Assembly: GCA_947644195.1 (NCBI GenBank)
Contig: CANRZB010000010.1
Span: 25,781 to 89,780 of the forward strand
DNA from: an uncultured Clostridium sp.
GTDB taxonomy: Bacteria; Bacillota; Clostridia; Lachnospirales; Lachnospiraceae
DNA: 64,000 nucleotides
Direction of reading: 5' to 3'
The notes under the pieces were generated by a model that had not been told where the DNA came from, searched no databases, and worked only from the letters and a program-made list of their open reading frames with translations. Below, in pieces: positions 1 through 7,056 of this stretch. The number at the start of each line of letters is the position of its first letter. Position 1 is the stretch's first letter. The position numbers were made by a program, and so were the translations under genes.

Positions 1-2
1 GA

Positions 3-227
3 ATTGCCCAGGCAATCATGGAGGATCCTTCGGTACTGGTTCTGGATGAACCTTTTAATGGACTTGACCGCTATGGAGTTGTGGAAATTCGTTCCTTGCT
101 AAAAGAGCTGAAGGCAGACGGAAAATCCATTCTGCTTGCCAGCCACAATGCGCAGGATATCGAAGAACTTTGTGACCAGGTCAAGGATTTGATGGATAGG
201 ACAGGGTACGAGGAGGATAGAAAATGA
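3..227 (+). CDS. ABC transporter ATP-binding protein, C-terminal part (cut by window edge)
   Basis: This is the last 74 codons of an ABC ATPase whose N-terminus lies outside the window. Visible are the Walker B motif (LVLDEP), the D-loop (NGLD) and the H-loop histidine (SHN), in the expected order and spacing. The protein would sit on the cytoplasmic face and power a membrane transporter. Its stop overlaps the start of the next gene by four bases (ATGA), so the two are translationally coupled, and the third gene is coupled in the same way. The tail after the H-loop is short, so this is a minimal nucleotide-binding subunit. The substrate cannot be told. Confidence is high for the family only. 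Confidence 0.85.
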   Translation: MAQAIMEDPSVLVLDEPFNGLDRYGVVEIRSLLKELKADGKSILLASHNAQDIEELCDQVKDLMDRTGYEEDRK

Positions 228-2152
228 TTTTTGTAAAAAGGTGGAAACGAAAATACTTTATGTTGCTACTGTGTCTGGTAAGCTGTTTGATGGTGGAGAT
301 GGGAAAGAGCAATATCCTAATCAGTAAAGCGAAACAGCAGACCCAGGAATCTACAGGAAAAGATACAGAGGGGAGTTCTGAAGATGGAGAGGGGATACCG
401 GGGGGATCGGATGCAGGGAGCATGGGGGGATTTGTGATTGATAACCAGAACCGTTATGAGGACATGGACAAATCGTATTCTGGGGGATATCTTCCCAAGA
501 TCGAGGGAAAAAAAGCGGTGGTGGTGCTGCCATTATTGGCAAAGCGAAAGCTGTCCCAAAACCGGGTCAATGTTTCTCTGCGCTTTGGGGAATCGGAACA
601 TCTTCCGTTTGTGCAAAAAAATTATGAAAAAACGGTTGCTTATGGCTATCATAAAACAGGAAACCAGGGGAAACTGTCAGGATGTTATCTGATTACTTTT
701 GCCCTGGAGTTAAAGAAAGAATATTATAATGGGAATTATCCGGTAAGTCTGTCCGTATCCGCTGAGGACGAATCCGGGGTAGAAATTAGCCAGGAATTTA
801 CGGTATCTGTAGCACTGACAAATGGAAAAGAGATGGATGGGGACAGCGCCCAGGGGACGGGAGAATCTGGCGGTGCATCTTATTTTTCTGTTGATAACCG
901 CACGGTTTATCCGGGGATGAACAGATCGTATTCGAGAGGATATGTCCCAAAAGAGGGATCGGGAAAAGTTCATCTGCTACTTCCATTGCAGGCAAAGCGT
1001 TCGTTGTCGAAAAAGGAGCTGACTGCCAGCGTCCGGTTTGGGGAGTCTGAAAATCTACCATTTGTACACAAGAATTATGATAAGATGATCTGCTATGGAA
1101 ATCATCAGACTGGAAAGAAGGGGAAGAAAGCAGGCTGCTATCTGGTGAATTTTGATTTGAGCCTGAAAGCGGATTATTATAATGGCAGCTATCCTGTGAC
1201 CGTCGCTGTCACAGCACAGGACGAATCCGGGTTGGAAATCAGCCAGGAGTTTACCTTGTATGTTTCGCTAACAAGAGGGAAGCAACCGGAGGGAGACGCG
1301 GCACAGGCTGGTGCAGAAGAAAACCAGCCGCAGTTTGCACCGAAAGTCAGGGTGGCAGCTTGTCAGCTTTCCGATCATACCATTTTGTGCGGAAAGGAGT
1401 TTACAGCAAAGTTGACATTGCTCAATTCCAGCAAAACCAGCCCAGTCAAAAACATGTTGATTAAAATTGCTCCCGGGGAAAATGTGGAGTTGACGGAAGC
1501 CACGGGAAGCAGCTATGTGAATCATTTGGAAAGCGGAAAAACTTGCACGGTCTCTGTTCCGCTTCGGGTCAAAGCGGTCGCTCCGGGCGGACAGTATGAA
1601 TTCGTAGTAACGATGGACTATGCCGATCAAAAGGGGAATCCGTATACGATGGAGGAAACGGTAAAAATATCGGCACAGCAGCAGGCAGAATTAGAAATTG
1701 CACCCCTGGGTATGCCGCGGGAAATTCAGATGGGAGAAACGATAGAACTACAGGCGCAGGCAATGAATCTGGGGAAGGGGAAGTTGTATAATGTCCGTGC
1801 ATCCTTGGAAGCAGATGGTTTGGCGGCATCCGGCATGGCGTTTATCGGAGATATGGAGGCCGGGACTTCCATGAACGGCAGTATGGAATTGACGGTAGAG
1901 GGATTGTCAGGAGATTCCCTGTATGGCACGACGCAGGGAAAGGTCATATTTTATTATGAAGATGAGCAGGGGAAGGAAATGACACAGGAGCAGGAGTTTG
2001 AAACGACCATTTTATCTCCCTTAAAAGCAGAGCAAAATGATACCCCGGAAGATGATACGAAACAGTGGTGGATCATTATGGGGGTAATCGTATTTTGTCT
2101 GGTGCAGGCGGCAGTGATGGTTCTTTATCGTCGGAGAAAGGAAAAACTATGA
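224..2152 (+). CDS. Repeat-containing exported membrane-anchored protein
   Basis: This 642-residue protein has an N-terminal hydrophobic signal segment (about residues 11-25) and a C-terminal transmembrane helix (about 613-635) followed by a basic tail, so most of it should lie outside the membrane. Two homologous repeats of about 135 residues occupy roughly 70-205 and 220-355. Both contain the recurring strings RFGESE and DESG(V/L)EISQEFT. Residues 380-600 look like CARDB/S-layer-type beta domains. It is coupled by ATGA overlaps to the ABC ATPase upstream and the membrane protein downstream, so it is probably the exported component of an ABC export or envelope-stress complex. I do not recognise a precise family; the function is inferred from context only. 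Confidence 0.7.
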   Translation: MIFVKRWKRKYFMLLLCLVSCLMVEMGKSNILISKAKQQTQESTGKDTEGSSEDGEGIPGGSDAGSMGGFVIDNQNRYEDMDKSYSGGYLPKIEGKKAVVVLPLLAKRKLSQNRVNVSLRFGESEHLPFVQKNYEKTVAYGYHKTGNQGKLSGCYLITFALELKKEYYNGNYPVSLSVSAEDESGVEISQEFTVSVALTNGKEMDGDSAQGTGESGGASYFSVDNRTVYPGMNRSYSRGYVPKEGSGKVHLLLPLQAKRSLSKKELTASVRFGESENLPFVHKNYDKMICYGNHQTGKKGKKAGCYLVNFDLSLKADYYNGSYPVTVAVTAQDESGLEISQEFTLYVSLTRGKQPEGDAAQAGAEENQPQFAPKVRVAACQLSDHTILCGKEFTAKLTLLNSSKTSPVKNMLIKIAPGENVELTEATGSSYVNHLESGKTCTVSVPLRVKAVAPGGQYEFVVTMDYADQKGNPYTMEETVKISAQQQAELEIAPLGMPREIQMGETIELQAQAMNLGKGKLYNVRASLEADGLAASGMAFIGDMEAGTSMNGSMELTVEGLSGDSLYGTTQGKVIFYYEDEQGKEMTQEQEFETTILSPLKAEQNDTPEDDTKQWWIIMGVIVFCLVQAAVMVLYRRRKEKL

Positions 2153-3012
2153 TCAATAGAATCAAAGATCTGATCAGGCTGCGGAAACAAAATGATGCAG
2201 TAAAAATAATGCTGCTTTTTCTCCTGGCAGGAATCACATCAGCCTTCAGCATCCTTTATTATGCCTGGGAAATTTATTATTTTGTCAATACTCCGGCGGA
2301 ATATGTTCTTTCATCGAATCAGATCATTTCTGGGAAGCAGGTGCAGACTTTGCTGCAGATGAAAGATGTTGTCAGGATCAGCCGTCAATTGGATACCTCG
2401 CTTACGATAAAATATAGGGGGAAGGAAGCTGTCATCAATGCAGTTTTGCTATCGCAGGATTATATTGAGAAAATGTATGATACGACACTTCCGTCGGGTG
2501 CAAAAAGAATATTTTTGGATCCTGTCTCTTTTGAAAATCTACAGCAGGAGTGGTCGGAGGATGGGGTGGAGGGTGTCGGGATCGACAGCAGACAGGCGGA
2601 ACACAATGAGGGGATGGATGTCCGCTATGCGATGATGGAGATGCTGCCGGATCAGACAGGGGAGACAGCGGAGGATATCTTAACCGATCAGCCGGCCCGC
2701 TTGATTGTGACAAAGCCGGAAAACCAGGAAGGGGAAGGACTGGTTTGTCTGGTTGGGTCGGAGAGCCAATTATTAAAAGGAGCAAACGGCCTGAGGATAC
2801 AGTTTCGCAGTCATGACCTGGATGGACTTCAGGTGGATCGTCTGGAAAAGTTGGGATATCAGATTGAGAATGAGGAGAGGGTAATGGAGCAGGAGTTTGC
2901 AATGAAAATGAAGCTGCTGCATATTCGGTATGGGTTATTGATTCTGGGGGGATGCCTGGTTGCGGTATTTGCGATAAGGAAGTGGGGAGTGTTGATTGGC
3001 TGCGAGGGGTAG
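2149..3012 (+). CDS. Two-helix membrane protein of the ABC operon, unknown function
   Basis: The start at 2149 overlaps the preceding stop (ATGA), which I prefer to an upstream in-frame start at 2065 inside the previous gene. The 287-residue product has one transmembrane helix near the N-terminus (about 21-41), a polar extracytoplasmic region of about 220 residues, and a second helix near the C-terminus (about 258-280). This topology resembles a MacB-type permease reduced to two helices, but I see no diagnostic motif. It is the third gene of the coupled cluster and is followed by a terminator at 3093. No function is assigned. Confidence 0.6.
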   Translation: MINRIKDLIRLRKQNDAVKIMLLFLLAGITSAFSILYYAWEIYYFVNTPAEYVLSSNQIISGKQVQTLLQMKDVVRISRQLDTSLTIKYRGKEAVINAVLLSQDYIEKMYDTTLPSGAKRIFLDPVSFENLQQEWSEDGVEGVGIDSRQAEHNEGMDVRYAMMEMLPDQTGETAEDILTDQPARLIVTKPENQEGEGLVCLVGSESQLLKGANGLRIQFRSHDLDGLQVDRLEKLGYQIENEERVMEQEFAMKMKLLHIRYGLLILGGCLVAVFAIRKWGVLIGCEG

Positions 3013-3092
3013 GAGGATTTTGGAGAGAATAGATAGTATTTATTACTTGAAATATATCAAGTAATAATATATAATATAAGTGCTGTTTGGTA

Positions 3093-3122
3093 AATATAGC
3101 GGTGGATACCGCTATATTTTTA
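3093..3122 (+). terminator. Intrinsic terminator after the ABC operon
   Basis: An 11-bp perfect stem (3093-3103 with 3108-3118), with a 4-nt loop, runs into a T-rich tract. It closes the ABC/surface-protein operon. The rest of 3013-3189 is AT-rich with no gene. Confidence 0.8.
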
Positions 3123-3189
3123 TGGTATAGGTTTTGATTTATTAATAATGCATAAAAGTAGTTATGTTTAATAAGTCTGGAGGAATGAT

Positions 3190-3675
3190 ATGGTAGGAAA
3201 GGAGAGGTTGATAAAATTTTGTTGTGCACTCATTATTAGTTTCTTACTATTAAGTTTAGATAGAATATATCAAATACAATATCAATCTATTTGGTCAGAG
3301 AGTGACTTGGAGCCTATGTGGAAATATGATACGGTACGTATATCTGAAGGAATGTGGGCTTCACAAGAACCATTGAATAGAGAAGATAAGATTAAATTGT
3401 ATTTTGTATTAGGAAGTGCAAAGAAATATAGGGAGAATGAGAAAAAATATAAATTAGATGAAATTAGTTTTATGTCTTATCCCAGCATAGCATTTATAAC
3501 GGATAGATGGGATGGCATAGATGATATTTCAATAGTATGGGAATATGAAGAAAATACACTTTTTGTGGGAGCGGATGATGATACAAAAACTCGATATTTT
3601 CTTGACGAAAAGCATGCAAAGGTCTTGTATGGTCTGTGTGAGAGATATCATTGCATACCCGCTGGTGCACAGTAA
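3190..3675 (+). CDS. Hypothetical membrane-anchored protein
   Basis: This 161-residue protein has a hydrophobic N-terminal helix (about residues 9-24), so it is probably membrane-anchored or exported. The start is supported by a GGAGGA site five bases upstream. The rest is polar, with no motif I recognise. The gene is clearly more AT-rich than the ABC operon to its left, as is the next gene, which hints at a shared separate origin. No function can be given. Confidence 0.5.
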   Translation: MVGKERLIKFCCALIISFLLLSLDRIYQIQYQSIWSESDLEPMWKYDTVRISEGMWASQEPLNREDKIKLYFVLGSAKKYRENEKKYKLDEISFMSYPSIAFITDRWDGIDDISIVWEYEENTLFVGADDDTKTRYFLDEKHAKVLYGLCERYHCIPAGAQ

Positions 3676-3767
3676 AAATTAAGTTAATTTTTATGGTTTT
3701 TTGTGTGATAATAGTAAAGCAATAGTGACAGAGGGGATTACATGCAATAATGTGGAGAAAGGAAATT

Positions 3768-5999
3768 ATGAAAGATGAGATTCAACTTTTTGCTGAAAGA
3801 TCAAGAAGAAAACTAGTTCATTTTTGTCAAATGTACTTGATTTTTATTTTATTTGGCATTGTGATCATCTGTTTGCTTTCCAATGGAAAGATAGAACAAT
3901 ACCAAGATTATTATATTGCACTTGGTAGTATTGCTGGTATTTTTGTTGTTGCCATCATTGTTATTTCCTTTTTGGCAGAAAGAGGATTAAAGAAACAGAG
4001 GAAGAAGTTTTCCAGTGAAGAGATCAGGAGAATTAATCGAGAGGCGTCTAAGGGACCAAAATTGGAGCATTTGTTAATTACGCAGGATGTCATTGCGTAT
4101 GCAGCGGGACTACGTATTGTTTTGATTCCGGTGCGTGATATTATTTGGATTAAGAGGCGGCGTGTTATTCGGGCAAAAATGATGCACGGAGCGGGGATGT
4201 TTTTTCCAATGGCATCTTCGGAGCGTTTTATTGATATCCGAACAAGGGATAATAAGGTACATCATATTCCAAATGATGTGAAAGAGGAGTTGGAATCGGA
4301 AATTTATAATTATCTTGTTTTTACTGTCAGGATGAAAAGACCCTTCGTACTGCTCGGACGAGAAAAAGATTGGAATCGTATTAACAAGGATGAATTTCAG
4401 GAGATTGTAAAGAGAGTAGATGCGGTTGGAGAGGAGGATGCAGGTGAGATAGAGATGCTCTTCAACCGGGAACATCTTTATGAGCTTTGTCGTTCTGGTA
4501 TTGGGGACAGTCGAGGATCTGAGGTAAAGCTGATGGCCACTGTAGTAATAAGTTATTTTGCTGTATTTTTCCTATTTAGAAATCCCAAATTATTATTTCA
4601 TAGTGGTCATCAGTTAGAGATGGATTTATTTTCAAGAGTGTTTCAGACCTTTGGATTAGGTTTCGTTATGTTTTTACCGATTATTTTTGTGTTGGTTTGC
4701 TTTCTGAAAAATGTAGTACTAGACAGGGAGAGAGCAGTCACACAAGTGACCGGGGCAATCTATTTTGTATTTGCGATGATTTCGGTCGGCGGCTTTGCCG
4801 GGTATACACTTATGGCAAGTGAAAATGTACATGGTATTGAGGCGATAAGGGACTGGCAGGCATATACAGGTGGCAACCTTGAGACATACGAAGGAACTTT
4901 GCTAAGTACTCAGGCCCCTGTGATGAATCAAATTGCAATTCATACGGACAAAAGATATGAATATTTTCAGGGGGAAGGCATTGCTTTCCGATCTTATTCT
5001 GGATTCTGTATTGTGCCAAACTTGCTGCAACAGAGATACCGGGTTACCTATACTCCCAACTTGCATATTTTAGTTTCTCTCACGGATGAAAATGGCAATG
5101 AAAGGCTGGCATTAAGTGAAGCAGATCTTATAAAATGTCAGGATACTTTTGAAAAATATATTCAGAAAGAGAAGGGAAAATATGCAGATATTGGTGTATG
5201 GGAGATAGGTGATATTATGTATCCTAAAAACCCACATATATATGGATATGACCTGCTGACAGAGGAACAACAGAAAGACTTTGACTTGCTTTACAGCGAT
5301 ATCATGCAGAGAGAGGTAGAGAGTACAAGAGTATTTTATCTGCCTGTTCCATTGGAAAAAAAGGAATTTCAAGAGATCAATGCTTTGTATGACTGTAATC
5401 ATAAGTTTGATTCCTTTCAACAATATACATATAGAACGGATGATAGAGAGGTTGTAGAAAAGGTATATGTGTCAAGAACCGTTTATTCTGAGGAGGCGTA
5501 TAATTCCTATAGCGCCAAATATCAGAAAAAAGTTAAAAAGATTGTTGCGGGAATGTCCAAAGATCTTACGGGTAAGGAGAAAGTTACATGGATTTCTGAT
5601 TACCTGTTAAAACATGTCGAGGTTTTGGATTCCATGGAATGGCTTGATCAAACCGATGGTGGGCAAAATACAGCAAGCCCGGAGTATAAGAAGGGAATTT
5701 TGGCGAATACAGGTTATGGCGCATTGTTTTGTGGTACGGCCTCTGGGAAAGGGTATATGGAGGCTTTTGGAATGATTGCAAAGGCAGTAGGAATTTATAG
5801 TATTGCGGCTATGGATGATAACGAGTGTAAATATTGGAATCTTGTGAGATTAGATGATCAATGGTATGCTGTAAATGTATATGCGATGGCAAAGGAGAAA
5901 AACAAAGATAAATATCTATTGATCTCTAATTCCGCTATGGAAAAATATATGGAGGCAAAGGCAACCTATGGAACGAGTAAGCACTTTGCCTGTCCTTAG
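3768..5999 (+). CDS. Polytopic membrane protein with degenerate transglutaminase-like C-terminus
   Basis: I prefer the ATG at 3768 (AAAGGA five bases upstream) to the in-frame ATG at 3750. The 743-residue product has two transmembrane helices near residues 18-68, a basic cytoplasmic region, three more helices around 250-350 and a long C-terminal part. Residues about 650-720 follow the transglutaminase-like fold pattern (GxAxxxGY...AFG...WNLVRLDDQWYAVN). In active enzymes the pattern reads C-x-GY, H-x-WN and H-x-D. Here those three catalytic positions appear to be Gly, Lys and Asn, so it is probably a pseudoenzyme. The gene is AT-rich. Role unknown; perhaps a sensory or binding protein at the membrane. 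Confidence 0.6.
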   Translation: MKDEIQLFAERSRRKLVHFCQMYLIFILFGIVIICLLSNGKIEQYQDYYIALGSIAGIFVVAIIVISFLAERGLKKQRKKFSSEEIRRINREASKGPKLEHLLITQDVIAYAAGLRIVLIPVRDIIWIKRRRVIRAKMMHGAGMFFPMASSERFIDIRTRDNKVHHIPNDVKEELESEIYNYLVFTVRMKRPFVLLGREKDWNRINKDEFQEIVKRVDAVGEEDAGEIEMLFNREHLYELCRSGIGDSRGSEVKLMATVVISYFAVFFLFRNPKLLFHSGHQLEMDLFSRVFQTFGLGFVMFLPIIFVLVCFLKNVVLDRERAVTQVTGAIYFVFAMISVGGFAGYTLMASENVHGIEAIRDWQAYTGGNLETYEGTLLSTQAPVMNQIAIHTDKRYEYFQGEGIAFRSYSGFCIVPNLLQQRYRVTYTPNLHILVSLTDENGNERLALSEADLIKCQDTFEKYIQKEKGKYADIGVWEIGDIMYPKNPHIYGYDLLTEEQQKDFDLLYSDIMQREVESTRVFYLPVPLEKKEFQEINALYDCNHKFDSFQQYTYRTDDREVVEKVYVSRTVYSEEAYNSYSAKYQKKVKKIVAGMSKDLTGKEKVTWISDYLLKHVEVLDSMEWLDQTDGGQNTASPEYKKGILANTGYGALFCGTASGKGYMEAFGMIAKAVGIYSIAAMDDNECKYWNLVRLDDQWYAVNVYAMAKEKNKDKYLLISNSAMEKYMEAKATYGTSKHFACP

Positions 6000-6023
6000 T
6001 TATATGATTCACAATTTTTGTAT

Positions 6024-6052
6024 TTGACAAAAAAGCTTAATGGTGCTAGTAT
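6024..6052 (+). promoter_or_regulatory. Sigma-A-type promoter of the leader/GNAT unit
   Basis: TTGACA at 6024-6029 and TAGTAT at 6047-6052 are separated by exactly 17 bp. Transcription would start near 6059, just before the leader peptide ORF. Confidence 0.8.
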
Positions 6053-6096
6053 AAAAAACAATTTTAGTAACCATTGTATGAAGGAGAGCATACATT

Positions 6097-6159
6097 ATGA
6101 ATCACAACTTATATTCCAGACGTTATATGTATTGGTATGAAAGACGTGTCTGTTTATAA
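6097..6159 (+). CDS. 20-residue leader peptide
   Basis: An ATG with an AAGGAG site ten bases upstream opens a 20-codon frame rich in Tyr, Arg, Trp and Met (ending YWYERRVCL), closed by TAA. It lies about 40 nt after a consensus promoter and about 105 nt before an intrinsic terminator that precedes the acetyltransferase gene. This is the usual layout of ribosome-mediated attenuation before antibiotic-resistance genes. That it acts as a sensor is inference; that it is translatable is seen directly. Confidence 0.55.
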   Translation: MNHNLYSRRYMYWYERRVCL

Positions 6160-6201
6160 TTAGGCATAGGAGATGTGCTGATAATAAGCAGATAGGTCTT
6201 A

Positions 6202-6298
6202 TTGTCTGGTGCATCGCTTTAGAATGTGAGTTGTTACTTTGACATAGCATCCTGGATAGAGAATCGCATCAGACAAAGAGTGTTTGATGCGATTTTTT
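6202..6298 (+). promoter_or_regulatory. Transcription attenuator: terminator with competing antiterminator arm
   Basis: A 10-bp stem (6266-6275 with 6281-6290, one G-T pair) followed by a T-run at 6293-6298 forms an intrinsic terminator 180 bp before the GNAT gene. The stretch 6202-6212 can pair with 6266-6276, the left arm of that terminator (11 bp with one wobble), so it can act as antiterminator. A small upstream hairpin (6183-6188 with 6198-6203) could in turn block the antiterminator. Ribosome stalling on the leader peptide would plausibly set the choice. Confidence 0.6.
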
Positions 6299-6452
6299 AT
6301 ATGATAGGAAAGTAGTCCATACTGGACTATTCCTATCATATAAAAAACGCTCCGCGGGATGCGCACTCGCGCGTAATGAAGATGTCGTTTACACGACCGC
6401 GCTCTGCGCGAGAGTTTCAAAAGCGAACTGAGAGTTCGCTTTACGAAACTCT
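6293..6452 (+). repeat. Cluster of inverted repeats between attenuator and GNAT gene
   Basis: Several hairpins follow each other. A long one pairs 6293-6310 with 6330-6347 and continues as 6314-6319 with 6323-6328. A small GTCGT/ACGAC hairpin lies at 6374-6387. GC-rich palindromes surround 6350-6410. A nested stem pairs 6411-6418 with 6445-6452 and 6420-6429 with 6433-6442, ending 16 bases before the AGGAGG site of the GNAT gene. It may be a small palindromic repeat element or a 5'UTR structure. I see no ORF here. Confidence 0.6.
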
Positions 6453-6476
6453 TTCTTATGCAAAAAGGAGGATTTT

Positions 6477-6962
6477 ATGGAGAACAATATCATAATACGG
6501 TTTGCAAGAGCAGACGAATTGGAGCAAGTGAATCAAATCAGGAAATCGGTGCATGAGTTGCATGTCCGAGGCAGAGCAGATTTATTTCAGCCCGATGGTT
6601 GGAGAGAGATCAAAGAGGTTGTTAAGGAACGATTTGATTCTGAGAAGAGCAGTGTCATCGTGGCATGTTTTGACGACCTAATTGTGGGTTTTGCCATAGT
6701 TCAGTATATTCACAGGGCAGAAACTGCATTTCGTCCGGCGCAGGATTTTTGCCATATTGAGGAATTTGGTGTGGATCAGAAATTTAGGCGCCAGGGAATT
6801 GCATCAGCATTAATTGATTTTATTCGTGAGGATGCATCAAACCATGGATTTCAGAAGTTAGAGTTGAATATGTATGAATTCAATGACAGCGCCCTAAAAT
6901 TTTATGAGAGTGTCGGATTTCACACATATCGGAGGGATCTGGAATTGCTGGTAGAAAAGTAA
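6477..6962 (+). CDS. GNAT family N-acetyltransferase
   Basis: This 161-residue cytoplasmic protein transfers an acetyl group from acetyl-CoA to an unknown acceptor. GNAT motif A, with the acetyl-CoA pyrophosphate loop, is visible around residues 100-115 (VDQKFRRQGIASAL). A C-terminal motif B (NDSALKFYESVGF) is typical of the family. The start has AAGGAGG six bases upstream. The gene stands alone behind a promoter, leader peptide and attenuator, which suggests expression induced by a ribosome-targeting compound, so an antibiotic-modifying role is possible. The sequence alone does not show the substrate. Confidence 0.85.
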   Translation: MENNIIIRFARADELEQVNQIRKSVHELHVRGRADLFQPDGWREIKEVVKERFDSEKSSVIVACFDDLIVGFAIVQYIHRAETAFRPAQDFCHIEEFGVDQKFRRQGIASALIDFIREDASNHGFQKLELNMYEFNDSALKFYESVGFHTYRRDLELLVEK

Positions 6963-6997
6963 TCCCGCTAAAGAGGAGAGTGTTTTCGATATAAAAG

Positions 6998-7034
6998 GAA
7001 CCTGCCTATGGAAGATAATTCTATAGACAGGTTC
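6998..7034 (-). terminator. Terminator between convergent genes
   Basis: An inverted repeat (6998-7009 with 7023-7034, one mismatch) lies between the convergent GNAT and minus-strand surface-protein genes. On the minus strand the stem is followed by a T-rich stretch, so it mainly serves the minus-strand gene. Confidence 0.6.
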
Positions 7035-7056
7035 TGAATAAAAAGAAATACTTATG

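Noticed and set aside
2435..3229. Minus-strand frame of 264 codons
   Set aside because: It overlaps a coupled plus-strand gene and the terminator at 3093; Ser/Pro-rich antisense artefact.
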